Assembly: GCF_916618755.1 (NCBI RefSeq)
Contig: NZ_CAKAKB010000001.1
Span: 186,001 to 250,000 of the forward strand
DNA length: 64,000 nucleotides
Source: Actinotalea sp. Marseille-Q4924
GTDB taxonomy: Bacteria > Actinomycetota > Actinomycetes > Actinomycetales > Cellulomonadaceae
Direction: 5' to 3'
How positions within the stretch are numbered: the stretch's first letter is position 1; each line of letters opens with the position of its first letter. Positions 28,492-37,800 of this stretch are shown piece after piece. The notes under the pieces are model-generated. The model was not told the origin of the DNA and searched no databases. It saw nothing but the letters and a program-made list of their open reading frames with translations. Made by a program: the position numbers and the translations under genes.

Positions 28492-29162
28492 CGGATCAGC
28501 CGAACACCCCGGTCGGGGGCTCGAGCGACGAGCCCGACCCCACCCGGCCGCGGTTCACGGACAAGCGACGGATCGACCCGCAGACCGGTGCGGTGCGCGA
28601 CCCGGACACCCAGGGGCAGGCTCGTGCCGACGCGGCGGCGGAGTCCGCCGCCGCGGAGGCGGGCGCGGCCGACGACGGCGCCGCGCCGGGCGGGTCGTCG
28701 ACGTCCCCGGCGGACGGCGCCGCGGAGCTCCTCGAGCAGGCGCAGGCCCTCGCGGCCGAGCGGCTCGCGGACCTGCAGCGGCTCCAGGCCGAGTACGTCA
28801 ACTACCGCCGCCGGGTGGATCGCGACCGGGACGTGGCACGCGACCAGGCGATCATCGACGTCGTCGAGGCGCTCATGGGCACGCTCGACGACATCGAGCT
28901 CGCCCGCACCCACGGCGAGCTCGAGGGCGGGCCGTTCGCGGCGATCGCCGAGAAGCTCGAGGCGACGCTCGCCCGGTTCGGCTGGGAGCGGTACGGCGCC
29001 GCCGGCGAGACGTTCGACCCGAACGTGCACGAGGCGCTCATGCACTCCCACGCCGAGGACGTCACCGAGCCCACGGTCGTGCAGGTCCTCCAGCCCGGAC
29101 ACCGGGTGGGCGAGCGGATCGTGCGCGCGGCGCGCGTCGCCGTCGCCGATCCGGGAGCCTGA
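28488..29162 (+). CDS. grpE: Nucleotide exchange factor GrpE
   Basis: 224 aa from GTG 28488 (GTGA overlap with dnaK). A disordered acidic N-terminal third precedes the coiled-coil ([20 protein letters not shown]) and the C-terminal beta-wing with [12 protein letters not shown] and [19 protein letters not shown]. It releases ADP from DnaK. Its position between dnaK and dnaJ is standard for actinobacteria. Confidence 0.98.
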
Positions 29163-29334
29163 CCGACGCCCGACGCCCGACGTGCCTGGGCCCGTCGTCC
29201 TCCGCTCGGCGAGCGGCCGGGCGACGGGCCCGCTCGTCGTCGGACGGTCGGCAGCCCCCGGGCAGGACGTCGGCCGACAAGCCCGGGACACGACAGGATG
29301 AGATGAGCGACGACACCCAGGAAGGGGGGAGGCG

Positions 29335-30360
29335 ATGACCGGTCAGGACTGGTTCGAGAAGGACTTCTACGCCATCCTCGGCGTCCCCAAGAACGCCGAC
29401 GCGGCCGCCGTCAAGAAGGCGTACCGCAAGCTGGCGCGCCGCCTGCACCCCGACCACAACCCCGGCGACGACGCGGCGGAGGCCCGGTTCAAGGAGGTCG
29501 GCGAGGCGTACGCCGTGCTCTCCGACCCCGAGCAGCGGCAGCAGTACGACGCCATCCGGGCGATGGCCGGCGGCGGCGCCCGCTTCTCCGCCGGGCCCGG
29601 CGGCCCCGCGGGCGGCGCGGGCGCGGCCGGCTTCGAGGACCTCTTCGGCGGGCTGTTCGGCGCGGGCGCGGGCAGCGCCGGAGGAGGGCGGCCGGGCGCG
29701 GGGCCGCGCGTGCGGTACCAGCAGACCGGCTCGGGCGCCGGTGGCGGGGCCGGGTTCGAGGACATCCTCGGCAACCTCTTCGGCGGCGGCGGGTTCGGTG
29801 CCCGGGGGCCGCAGCGCGGCGTGGACCTCGAGGCGACGACGACGCTCCCGTTCCGGCAGGCCGCGTCCGGCTCGACCGTGACGCTGACCGTCGAGGGGCG
29901 CACGGTCACGGCCCGCATCCCCGCCGGTGTGCGCGACGGGCAGAGGATCCGGCTGCGCGGCAAGGGCCGGCCCGGCGAGGGCGGTGCGCCTGCGGGCGAC
30001 CTCCTCATCGCCGTCCGCGTCGAGCCGCACCCCGTCTTCGCGCTCGACGGCAAGGACGTGCGCGTGACGCTGCCGGTGACGTTCGCCGAGGCGGCGCTCG
30101 GCGCCCAGGTCGAGGTGCCGACGCTCGACGGCGGCACCGTCCGCGTCAAGGTCCCCGAGGGCACGCCGTCGGGCCGGACGATGCGCGTCAAGGGCAAGGG
30201 CGTGACGACGCCGAAGGGGACGGGCGACATGCTCGTGACGGTGCAGGTCACCGTGCCGCAGCGGCTGTCCGCCGAGGCGCGACGGGCTGTCGAGGCGTTC
30301 GCGGAGGCCACCGCCGACGGCGACCCGCGTGCCGACCTCCGCTCACGGGCGGCGCTGTAA
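29335..30360 (+). CDS. dnaJ: J-domain co-chaperone, class B (no zinc finger)
   Basis: 341 aa from ATG 29335 (GGGGGGAGGCG upstream), 172 nt after grpE. The J domain occupies residues 9-70 with the HPD motif (RRLHPDHNPGDD). A Gly/Ala-rich region follows, then two beta-barrel substrate domains. There are no cysteines of the CxxCxGxG zinc finger, so it is CbpA-like. It stimulates DnaK ATPase and delivers substrate. It lies in the HspR-controlled operon. A zinc-finger DnaJ, usually next to hrcA, would be encoded elsewhere. Confidence 0.95.
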   Translation: MTGQDWFEKDFYAILGVPKNADAAAVKKAYRKLARRLHPDHNPGDDAAEARFKEVGEAYAVLSDPEQRQQYDAIRAMAGGGARFSAGPGGPAGGAGAAGFEDLFGGLFGAGAGSAGGGRPGAGPRVRYQQTGSGAGGGAGFEDILGNLFGGGGFGARGPQRGVDLEATTTLPFRQAASGSTVTLTVEGRTVTARIPAGVRDGQRIRLRGKGRPGEGGAPAGDLLIAVRVEPHPVFALDGKDVRVTLPVTFAEAALGAQVEVPTLDGGTVRVKVPEGTPSGRTMRVKGKGVTTPKGTGDMLVTVQVTVPQRLSAEARRAVEAFAEATADGDPRADLRSRAAL

Positions 30361-30426
30361 CGGACGACGGTGCCGCGCATGGCGCGGCGGGACCCCGGGC
30401 GGTCACCGGGGAGGGAGGAGCGGGAG

Positions 30427-30849
30427 ATGCCGGCACCCGACGACGTGCCCGTCTTCGTCATCTCGGTCGCCGCCGAGCTCGCGGGCATGCACCCGCAGAC
30501 ACTGCGGCAGTACGACCGCCTCGGGCTCGTCTCCCCGCAGCGGACCCGCGGTCGGGGGCGGCGCTACTCGCTGCGTGACGTCGCGACGCTCCGCGAGGTG
30601 CAGCGCCTGTCCCAGGACGAGGGGATCAACCTCCAGGGCATCAAGCGCATCCTGGCGCTGGAGACCGAGGTCGAGCGTCTCCGCCAGCAGGTCGACCTGC
30701 TGCGCTCGGTCGCCGACCCGGGTCGACGCGTCTTCGCGGCAGGACCGGAGGGAGAGGTCGTCGCCGTGCCGCGCGGCCACCGCCCGGCCCGCATCACCAG
30801 CACCGGTGCCCTGGTCGTCTGGCGCCCGAGCGCGTACCGGGAGGGCTGA
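30427..30849 (+). CDS. hspR: Heat-shock repressor HspR (MerR family)
   Basis: 140 aa from ATG 30427, preceded by GGAGGGAGGAGCGGG; an in-frame upstream start is less likely. The winged-helix motif VAAELAGMHPQTLRQYDRLG with the wing GRGRRYSLRDVATL is typical of MerR/HspR, followed by a short coiled coil. It binds HAIR inverted repeats, found here at 26441 and 26504, with DnaK as co-repressor. The Leu/Val-rich C-terminus ends in a beta tail. Confidence 0.96.
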   Translation: MPAPDDVPVFVISVAAELAGMHPQTLRQYDRLGLVSPQRTRGRGRRYSLRDVATLREVQRLSQDEGINLQGIKRILALETEVERLRQQVDLLRSVADPGRRVFAAGPEGEVVAVPRGHRPARITSTGALVVWRPSAYREG

Positions 30850-30876
30850 GCCGGCGTCGTCGCGTCCACCGGCCGA

Positions 30877-30920
30877 GCCCGGCAGCACGGTCTCTGCCCG
30901 ACCCCGTCCCGCTGCCGGGC
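30877..30920 (+). terminator. Hairpin after hspR
   Basis: GCCCGGCAGC (30877-30886) and GCTGCCGGGC (30911-30920) form a perfect 10-bp stem with a 24-nt loop. It lies 28 nt after the hspR stop. No T tract follows, as is common in high-GC actinobacteria. Confidence 0.65.
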
Positions 30921-31051
30921 ACCGTCGGCACCTCAATATCAGGTCGAAACGGACACTTGACGACAAACGGACTCGCGGAGGACGGTGTGCCAGCGGGGGG
31001 CGTTCCCCTTGGCGGGGAGCGACCCCGCCTCCGTCCCCCACGGGGGTGACC

Positions 31052-31528
31052 ATGCGACGCATCGTGCTTCTCCTCGTCGGCCTGCTGACGGTCGGACTCA
31101 CTGCGGCCCCGGCGTCCGCGGCGCCGGCGCACCAGCCCGCCGGTGCCAGCCCGGCGGCGTACTGCAGATCGGTCTACGAGCCGCTGACCAACCCGGTGAC
31201 CGGCCTGACGTTCGACCAGTACGTGATCCCGGTCGAGTTCTCCTTCGGTGGGGAGACGGTCGTCGAGGACTTCGGCCTCTCCTCGTTCCAGGCGTGCGTG
31301 AGCACGGTCGCCTCCGGGATGACCGACGAGGGCGTCGTCCCGGCGTCCGCGATCACCACACCCGCGTACCTGGCGCAGTGCGACTTCCTCGAGTGGGCCG
31401 GCGTCGTCACCTACCCGTACTCCTTCTACGGGGTTTACCCGGCCACGAAGCGGGCCGACTGCGTCCGGATCCTCAAGGGCGTGCACTCCGGGACGCTGCC
31501 ACTCCCCGAGCCGCCGCCGGTCGGCTGA
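31052..31528 (+). CDS. Secreted protein of unknown function
   Basis: 158 aa from ATG 31052. A clear Sec signal peptide covers about residues 1-23 (RRIVLLLVGLLTVGLTAAP, then ASA as the cleavage site). The mature protein has four cysteines (CRSVYEPLTN, QACVSTV, QCDFLEWAG, DCVRIL), which could form two disulfides. No family is recognised. A GC-rich hairpin (31011-31029) and AT-richer bases with TTGACG at 30957 lie upstream. It is convergent with the S9 peptidase. Confidence 0.78.
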   Translation: MRRIVLLLVGLLTVGLTAAPASAAPAHQPAGASPAAYCRSVYEPLTNPVTGLTFDQYVIPVEFSFGGETVVEDFGLSSFQACVSTVASGMTDEGVVPASAITTPAYLAQCDFLEWAGVVTYPYSFYGVYPATKRADCVRILKGVHSGTLPLPEPPPVG

Positions 31529-31540
31529 CGACGGCGCCCC

Positions 31541-31581
31541 GCCCGGAGGGACCCGAGCTCTGGCTCAGGATCCCTCCGGGC
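31541..31581. terminator. Bidirectional terminator between convergent genes
   Basis: GCCCGGAGGGA (31541-31551) pairs perfectly with TCCCTCCGGGC (31571-31581), loop 19 nt, between convergent stops at 31528 and 31610. Confidence 0.8.
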
Positions 31582-31609
31582 GACCGGGCGGCGCCCGCGC
31601 GCCGCTGGC

Positions 31610-33709
31610 TCAGCGGCTGAGCCGCTGCCAGAGGAACGTGTACGCCAGCGCGCTCATGTGCGCGGCCTGCGCGTTCGTCGCCGCGCCGCCGTGACCGCCC
31701 TCGATGTTCTCGTAGGACGTGACGTCGGCGCCGGCCTCGCGCAGGAGCGCGGCGAACTTGCGCGCGTGCCCGGGGTGCACCCGGTCGTCGCGCGTCGACG
31801 TCGTCAGCAGGAGCGGAGGGTAGGCCCGCCCGGGCTCCACGAGGTGGTACGGCGACCACCGCTGCAGGAACTCCCAGTCGGCCGGGTCGTCGGGGTCGCC
31901 GTACTCCGCCGCCCACGACGCGCCCGCCAGCAACAGGTGGTACCGGCGCATGTCCAGCAGCGGCACCTGGCACACGACCGCCCCGAAGAGCTCGGGGTAC
32001 TGCGTGTACATGTTGCCCATGAGCAGCCCGCCGTTGCTGCCGCCCTGGGTGCCCAGCCGGTCCGGCGTCGTGACGCCGCGGTCGACCAGATCCCGCGCGA
32101 CGGCGGCGAAGTCCTCGTAGGCGCGGTGGCGGTTCTCGCGCAGCGCGAGCTGGTGCCAGCGCGGCCCGTACTCGCCGCCGCCGCGGATGTTCGCCAGCGC
32201 GTACGCGCCGCCGCGCGCCAGCCACGCGCGCCCGAGCCCGCCGGAGTAGGACGGGCGCAGCGAGATCTCGAAGCCGCCGTACCCGTACAGCAGGGTCGGC
32301 ACCGGGCTGACGGCGTCCCGCGGCCGCACCAGGAAGTACGGGACCACTGTGCCGTCGTCGGACGCCACGCGGTGCTGGGACACCTCGTGCGTCGAGCCGT
32401 CGAAGAACGCCGGCGCCGCCTTGAGGTGCTCGGGCTCGCCGACGACGCCGTCAGGCCCGATGGTCGCGCGGCCGAACGTCGAGGGCGTGAGGAAACCGGT
32501 GACCGTGAGCCACACGTCCTCCGAGTCGATGCCGTCGACCGCGCGCAGGACCACGGTGCCGAGCGTCGGGGCACCCAGGTCCGCCGGCGCGACGTCGGCG
32601 CGGCGCCACCCGGCGGCGGTCGGCGTGAGGACCTGCACCCGGTCGGTGACGTCCTCGAGGATCGTGAGGACGAGGTGCGACCGTGTCCACGTGGACGCCG
32701 CGAGCGACGACGTCGGCGTCGGCTCGAACAGCACCTCGACGTCCCGGTCGCCGGCGAGGAACGGCTGCAGCCGCGCGGCGAGCAGCGAGCCGCCGGCGTA
32801 CGTGCGCCCGCCGAGCTCCCAGTCCTCGCGGAGCTCCACGAGCAGCCACTCGCGGTGCAGCCCGACCTCGGAGCTGTCGGGGACCTCGATGCGCGTGAGC
32901 GCGTCGTCCTCGCCGACGAGGAACACCTGCTGGTGGTAGAAGTCCGTCGCGCGCACGACGAGGTCCCGCTCGAAGCCGGGGGTCCGGTCGTGGTGGGCGG
33001 AGACGGCGAGGTCCGTCACCTCGGCCTCGAAGACGACCGGCGCCTCCTCGAGCGGCGTGCCGCGCGTCCAGCGCCGCACCTGCCGCGGGTACCCGGACGT
33101 CGTCGTCGAGCCCTCGCCGGTGTCGGTCGTGAGCCAGGTGGTGCCGGCGTCGATCCAGCTCACGCCGCCCTTCGCCTCGGGCCGCTCGAAGCCGCCGTCG
33201 ACGAACGTGAGCGTCCCGAGGTCGAACTCGCGCGTGACGTCGGCGTCGGAGCCACCACGGGAGAGGTCCACCAGGGCGCGCCGGCAGTCCGGCCGCAGGA
33301 TGCTCGCGCCGTGCCACACCCACCCCACGCCCTCCGCCTCGGACAGCGCGTCGAGGTCGAGGAGCACCTCCCACTCCGGCTCCGGGGTGCGGTAGCTGTC
33401 GAGGGTGGTGCGTCGCCACAGCCCGCGCTCGTGGTCCTCGTCCTGCCAGACGTTGTAGAGGTACCCGCCGGCCTCGCCGACCGCCGGGATCTTGTCCTTG
33501 GAGTCGAGCACCTCGAGGATCTCGTCGCGGATCGTCGTGTGCAGCCCGCCGCCCAGGCGGTCCAGCGCCTCGGCGTTGCGCTCGCGCACCCAGGAGAGCG
33601 CGTCCTCCCCGTCGACGTCCTCCAGCCAGAGGTGGGGGTCGACCCGGCCGCCGGGCCGGGCGTCGTCGTCGTCGGCCGTCGTGGTGGGGGTCGTCCCGGG
33701 AGTCGTCAC
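31610..33709 (-). CDS. Prolyl oligopeptidase family serine peptidase (S9)
   Basis: 699 aa from GTG 33709, the usual size. It has an N-terminal DPHLWLEDVDGEDALSWV segment, then a seven-bladed beta-propeller and an alpha/beta-hydrolase domain. The catalytic triad is Ser in TQGGSNGGLLMG, Asp in TRDDRVHPGHARKF and His in IEGGHGGAA. It cleaves short peptides after proline. No signal peptide is present, so it is likely cytosolic. Palindrome copy D lies just upstream. Confidence 0.94.
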   Translation of the reverse strand: MTTPGTTPTTTADDDDARPGGRVDPHLWLEDVDGEDALSWVRERNAEALDRLGGGLHTTIRDEILEVLDSKDKIPAVGEAGGYLYNVWQDEDHERGLWRRTTLDSYRTPEPEWEVLLDLDALSEAEGVGWVWHGASILRPDCRRALVDLSRGGSDADVTREFDLGTLTFVDGGFERPEAKGGVSWIDAGTTWLTTDTGEGSTTTSGYPRQVRRWTRGTPLEEAPVVFEAEVTDLAVSAHHDRTPGFERDLVVRATDFYHQQVFLVGEDDALTRIEVPDSSEVGLHREWLLVELREDWELGGRTYAGGSLLAARLQPFLAGDRDVEVLFEPTPTSSLAASTWTRSHLVLTILEDVTDRVQVLTPTAAGWRRADVAPADLGAPTLGTVVLRAVDGIDSEDVWLTVTGFLTPSTFGRATIGPDGVVGEPEHLKAAPAFFDGSTHEVSQHRVASDDGTVVPYFLVRPRDAVSPVPTLLYGYGGFEISLRPSYSGGLGRAWLARGGAYALANIRGGGEYGPRWHQLALRENRHRAYEDFAAVARDLVDRGVTTPDRLGTQGGSNGGLLMGNMYTQYPELFGAVVCQVPLLDMRRYHLLLAGASWAAEYGDPDDPADWEFLQRWSPYHLVEPGRAYPPLLLTTSTRDDRVHPGHARKFAALLREAGADVTSYENIEGGHGGAATNAQAAHMSALAYTFLWQRLSR

Positions 33710-33816
33710 GACGTCGATCCAACGTGCTCCCCCGCCCGGAGGGCAACTCCGGCGCCCGACGACGCGTGAACCCCGGGCCCCGGCCGTGCCTTCCCGCACC
33801 CGGTCCGCACGTCCGC

Positions 33817-33888
33817 GTCCAGTCCGCACGTCCGCGTCCAGTCCGCATGGTGCGACTGGCGGGATAAACGGAAAGTGGCGGATCAGAC
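33817..33888. repeat. 72-nt four-unit palindrome (copy D), with an extra tandem half-unit
   Basis: Units are GTCCAGTCCGCACGT, GTCCAGTCCGCAT, CTGGCGGGATAAAC and GTGGCGGATCAGAC. On the left, 33798-33816 is a further 19-nt near-copy, so the direct half has three units here. It lies between the S9 peptidase start and the GGDEF-like gene end. Confidence 0.85.
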
Positions 33889-33997
33889 GACGAAGCGTGA
33901 GCGGCGGAGGGGCCTGGCGCGGCCGGCGACGACGGCGCGGCGGGGCGCCGACGACGCCGGTGCCGGGGTGCGGACGACGACGGCGCGCGGGGCGCGG

Positions 33998-34750
33998 TCA
34001 GCGGCGGAGGTGGTCCAGCAGGTCGACGGCGCGCTCGTGCGTCTCCGGCAGCGGCTCGATCCAGATCCGCGGCGGCTGCCGCAGGAGCTCGCCGATCGCC
34101 AGCTCCGCGGCGTGGTCGTTGACCTCCTCGCGCAGCCGCGCGACGGTCGCGCCGAGGTCCCAGTCGCGGGTCACGAGGATGGCGAACGCGCCGCCCCCGA
34201 GCGCCGCCATGGGGTGGCCCTGCGGCAGGGCGGCGCCGAGGGCGCGGCCCATCGCGGCCGACCGCGCGGCGCGACGCCACGGGTGGTTGTCCTCACCGAC
34301 GGCGACGTCGACGAGCAGGAGCGCGTGGGTGACGAACGCGTGGTGGGCGTGCCGCCGGGCGCCGCCGTACGTCTCGGCGAGGCGCACGGACAGGTAGTCC
34401 ACGGTCGGCAGGCCCGACGCCGGGTCGATGCAGCTGGGGCGCACCGGGGCGCTCTCCAGCGCGGCGGCCCAGCCCTCGCACAGGGCCCGGACGCACTCCA
34501 GGGGCGGCTCCGTGCCGACCACCTCGTACAGGACCGCGAAGTCGTCGAGGGTCTCGGCGATGCCCACGCCGGTCGACCCGCGCATCTCGCCGAGGCGGTG
34601 CGCGGCCGGGGCCGCCGAGGAGCCGGACGTGAGCGCCTCGGTCAGCGCGTCGACGGCGGGGTGGTACCAGTCGCCGGGTCGCAGCCAGACGTGCTCCACC
34701 GTCCGGGTGCGCCACTGCTCTCGCAGGGCGACCGCGGGTGTCTGCGTCAT
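33998..34750 (-). CDS. Degenerate GGDEF-like domain protein
   Basis: 250 aa from ATG 34750 (or 34762). A helical N-terminal half is followed by a GGDEF-like fold: SCIDPASGLPTVDYLSVRLA, then THALLLVDVAV, then AALGGGAFAILV where GG(D/E)EF would be. The catalytic Asp/Glu pair is replaced (GGGAF), so cyclic-di-GMP synthesis is unlikely. It is divergent from the ECF sigma gene and may sense nucleotides or act as a regulator. Fold assignment is from the recognisable pattern only. Confidence 0.65.
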   Translation of the reverse strand: MTQTPAVALREQWRTRTVEHVWLRPGDWYHPAVDALTEALTSGSSAAPAAHRLGEMRGSTGVGIAETLDDFAVLYEVVGTEPPLECVRALCEGWAAALESAPVRPSCIDPASGLPTVDYLSVRLAETYGGARRHAHHAFVTHALLLVDVAVGEDNHPWRRAARSAAMGRALGAALPQGHPMAALGGGAFAILVTRDWDLGATVARLREEVNDHAAELAIGELLRQPPRIWIEPLPETHERAVDLLDHLRR

Positions 34751-34907
34751 GTCCGTCCTCACGGGGGATGAGAGGGGGTGAACCGGAGGTCATGACGCGA
34801 CTTCGGCCTTCAGGAAGCGGGTGAAACGGCCGATGTCACCGGAAGGGTCTGGAGGACGGGCGCCGCGACCTGGGACGCCGGCGCTCGAGACAGCAGGTGG
34901 AGGCGTC

Positions 34908-37769
34908 ATGACCGCTGTGGGCAGCGGGTGGGACCTCGCCAGTGACGCCGAGCTCATCACGGCGGTCCGGGCGGGCGACAGCCCGGCCTTCGGCGTGCTC
35001 TACGAGCGTCACGTCCCCGCTGCGCGCTCCGTCGCCCGGCAGTACAGCAACTCCCACGCGGACGCGGAGGACGCCGTCGCGGACGCCTTCTCGCGGGTGT
35101 TCGCAGCGATCCGCTCCGGTGGCGGCCCCGACGTGGCGTTCCGGGCCTACCTCTTCACGGTGCTGCGGCGGGTCGCCCTGCACCGGGTCGAGACCGGCCG
35201 GCGTGCGCAGCCGACGGACGACCTGGAGACCTTCGAGTCGGCGGCCGGGCCCGGTGCCTCGACCGAGGAGCCGGCGATGCTCGACTTCGAGCGCGGCGTC
35301 GTCTCCGAGGCGTTCCGCTCCCTGCCCGAGCGCTGGCAGGCGGTGCTCTGGTACACCGAGGTAGAGCAGATGTCGCCGGCCGACATCGCGCCGGTGCTGG
35401 GCCTCACGGCCAACGGCGTCGCCGCCCTCGCCTACCGCGCGCGGGAGGGGCTGCGCCAGGCCTACCTGCAGCAGCACCTCGCTGCCCCGCTCGACGACGC
35501 CTGCCGCATCGTCAACGCGAAGCTCGGCTCGTTCGTCCGCGGCGGCCTGGCCAAGCGCGAGACGGCGCTCGTCGAGTCCCACCTCGACGAGTGCCTGGCC
35601 TGCCGCGCCCTGGTGCTGGAGCTCGGCGACGTCAACCACGGCATGCGGATGGTCGTCGCCCCGCTGGTGCTGGGCGCGGTGGCCTGGACGGTGCTGAAGG
35701 GTGTCGGGTTCGGCGGGGCGGTGTCCGGCGCGGCCGCCGGGGCTGCCGGTGGCGGCGCGGCCGCGAGCCAGCCGGTGGGCGCCGGGGCCGCGGGCGGCTC
35801 CGGGGTCGGCACGTCGGCGGGCACGTCGGCAGGTGCGTCCGCGGGCGCGACGGCGGGCACGTCGGCGGGTGCGTCGGCAGGCGCGACGGTGGGCACGACG
35901 ACGGGCACCGGTGCCTTCGTCGGCTCCGGTGCGGTCCCTGTGGCCGCCGGCGTCGCGGCGACCTCCACCGTCGGCGCGGGTGCGGGCGCCGCGACCGGTC
36001 TCGCCGCGTTCCTCGCCGCCGTGCCGCTGGGTGTCGCCGCTGCGGTGGCCGCCGTCGTCGTGACGGCCGGCCTGGTCGTGGCCGGAGCGACCGGACAGTT
36101 CTCTGCCGGCGACGGCACGGTCGTCGCGGACGAGGCGGCCGTCGTGGACGACGGCGCCGCGGGCGACGGCGGACCGGCCGGCGGCACCGCAGCCGACGAC
36201 GACGGCACGACGGGTGGCGGGGCCTCGGACGACGTGGTCGGTGGCGACGCGGGCGACGACGTCGGCGGGGCTGATGACGCCCCGGAGGGCGACCTGCCCG
36301 ACACGGGTGCACCGACGACTGCCGAGGCGACCGGGTCGGCGTCGACGACAGCGACCACGCCCGGTGCTGCGACGCCCGCCTCCGGCGGGTCGACGCCTGC
36401 CGGCACGCCCGGCGGGACCACGCCGACGGGGACGACCGGCGGATCCACGCCGGGCGGGTCCACGCCGGGCGGGTCCACGCCGGGCGACCGACCGGCCGAC
36501 CCGACCGATCCCACCGACCCGACCGACCCGACCGACCCCACCGACCCGACCGACCCCACCGGGCCGGAGCCGTTCGTCGCCCTGTCCGTCGAGGCGCCGC
36601 GGGCGCTCGAGGTCGAGGCGGGGTCCGCCACCCTCGTGACCGTGCAGGTCACCAACACCGGCACCGCCCCGGCCGACGAGGTCCGGACGGAGCTGGAGTT
36701 CGCGGACGGCACGTCGTGGACGCTCGAGGCGCAGGCGTCCGAGCCGTCCGGCGGCGGGTTCACGCTGCCCCGTGCGACCTCGGGCGCGACGGCGCCCTGG
36801 ACGTGTGCGCCTGACCCCGCCGACCCGGAGGGGCTGGGCGTGTGCACGGTGCACGACCTCCCGGCGGGCGCGACGACGACGCTGCGCGCGAGCCTCGTGG
36901 TGGAGCCCGCGTCGCTGGACGGCGAGGTGGCCCTGCCGGTGGGCCTGCGGACCTGGGCGCCCGGCCACACCCCGCGACCGGAGGCGACCACGCCGCTGCC
37001 GGGCGTCGTGCGGTCCCGGCCGGCGGTGCTCGACGCCACCCTGACCCTGCCCGACGCCGCGACGGAGCCGGTCGCGCCGCAGGCGCCGCGCGCCGCCGTC
37101 GTGGGCGTGAGCAACACCGGGGGGACCACGGCCCGCGGTGTCCTCGTGTCCGTGGCCGTGCCGGAGCCACCGCTCGTCGTCTCCGGCGAGGGCTGGGCGG
37201 CCTGCGACTCGGGTCTGTGCCGCATCGTCGACGTGGCGCCCGGCGCGACGGTGTCCGTCGAGCTCGCGCTGACCGCGCCGACGGCCGGGGCCGGCACCGA
37301 TGTGACCGTCCCGGTCAGCGTGTCCGTCGCCGGACGGACGCTCCCCGGGGAGGTGCGGGTCGCCGTGCCGGCCCCGCGCCCGGCGGAGCTCGCCGTGAGC
37401 GTGCCGTCGACGACGAGGCTCGCGGACAACCGCGGCACCATCGCGGTGACGGTCAGGAACACCGGCGAGCGCGCGGCGTCCGGCACCCGGGTCGAGGTCG
37501 ACCTCACGGGCGGGATCACCGGGGACGGCTCGCGGCTGCCCGCCGGCTGCACCGCGGTCGGCTTGGGCGAGAAGGCCCAGATCGTCTGCCAGGTGGGCGA
37601 GCTCGCCGGTGGCGCCTCCGTGGTCCTCGACCTCGCCGTGGTCTCCGAGGGGGACGGGGCCGTCCGGACGGTCACGATCACCGCCTCTGCGACGGGCGTC
37701 GCTGATGCCTCCGCGACGACGCTCGTCGTCAACGAGCGCGTCGAGCGCGCAGGCCCGCAGGCCGTCTGA
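34908..37769 (+). CDS. ECF sigma factor fused to anti-sigma zinc finger, membrane and extracellular domains
   Basis: 953 aa from ATG 34908 (GGTGGAGGCGTC upstream). Residues about 18-88 are sigma region 2 (SDAELITAVRAGDSPAFGVL, DAEDAVADAFSRVFA). Residues about 125-180 are region 4 (FRSLPERWQAVLWYTEVE). Residues 215-240 form a zf-HC2 anti-sigma-like motif with His225, Cys229 and Cys232. A low-complexity Ala/Gly/Thr stretch precedes a transmembrane helix at about 370-392. Outside the membrane come acidic and PTD-repeat linkers and three CARDB/DUF11-like beta domains. The layout resembles the ECF53-type group with large C-terminal extensions, so transmembrane sensing may control the attached sigma directly. 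Confidence 0.9.
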   Translation: MTAVGSGWDLASDAELITAVRAGDSPAFGVLYERHVPAARSVARQYSNSHADAEDAVADAFSRVFAAIRSGGGPDVAFRAYLFTVLRRVALHRVETGRRAQPTDDLETFESAAGPGASTEEPAMLDFERGVVSEAFRSLPERWQAVLWYTEVEQMSPADIAPVLGLTANGVAALAYRAREGLRQAYLQQHLAAPLDDACRIVNAKLGSFVRGGLAKRETALVESHLDECLACRALVLELGDVNHGMRMVVAPLVLGAVAWTVLKGVGFGGAVSGAAAGAAGGGAAASQPVGAGAAGGSGVGTSAGTSAGASAGATAGTSAGASAGATVGTTTGTGAFVGSGAVPVAAGVAATSTVGAGAGAATGLAAFLAAVPLGVAAAVAAVVVTAGLVVAGATGQFSAGDGTVVADEAAVVDDGAAGDGGPAGGTAADDDGTTGGGASDDVVGGDAGDDVGGADDAPEGDLPDTGAPTTAEATGSASTTATTPGAATPASGGSTPAGTPGGTTPTGTTGGSTPGGSTPGGSTPGDRPADPTDPTDPTDPTDPTDPTDPTGPEPFVALSVEAPRALEVEAGSATLVTVQVTNTGTAPADEVRTELEFADGTSWTLEAQASEPSGGGFTLPRATSGATAPWTCAPDPADPEGLGVCTVHDLPAGATTTLRASLVVEPASLDGEVALPVGLRTWAPGHTPRPEATTPLPGVVRSRPAVLDATLTLPDAATEPVAPQAPRAAVVGVSNTGGTTARGVLVSVAVPEPPLVVSGEGWAACDSGLCRIVDVAPGATVSVELALTAPTAGAGTDVTVPVSVSVAGRTLPGEVRVAVPAPRPAELAVSVPSTTRLADNRGTIAVTVRNTGERAASGTRVEVDLTGGITGDGSRLPAGCTAVGLGEKAQIVCQVGELAGGASVVLDLAVVSEGDGAVRTVTITASATGVADASATTLVVNERVERAGPQAV
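35816..35905 (+). repeat. Degenerate GTSAGASAGAT-coding tandem repeats
   Basis: Within the ECF fusion gene, repeats of about 12-15 nt encode alternating Gly-Thr/Ala-Ser-Ala, forming the low-complexity region before the membrane helix. Confidence 0.75.
36498..36561 (+). repeat. 9-nt tandem repeat encoding Asp-Pro-Thr
   Basis: Seven near-identical units of GACCCGACC encode (DPT)n between the membrane helix and the extracellular domains of the ECF fusion. Such a repeat could change length easily and act as a stalk. Confidence 0.9.
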
Positions 37770-37778
37770 CGGACGGGT

Positions 37779-37800
37779 CGGCCGGGGTCAGACCCGGCCG
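37779..37800. terminator. Hairpin between convergent genes
   Basis: CGGCCGGG and CCCGGCCG form an 8-bp stem with a 6-nt loop, covering the stop of the minus-strand SDR-like gene and 10 nt past the ECF gene. Confidence 0.65.
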
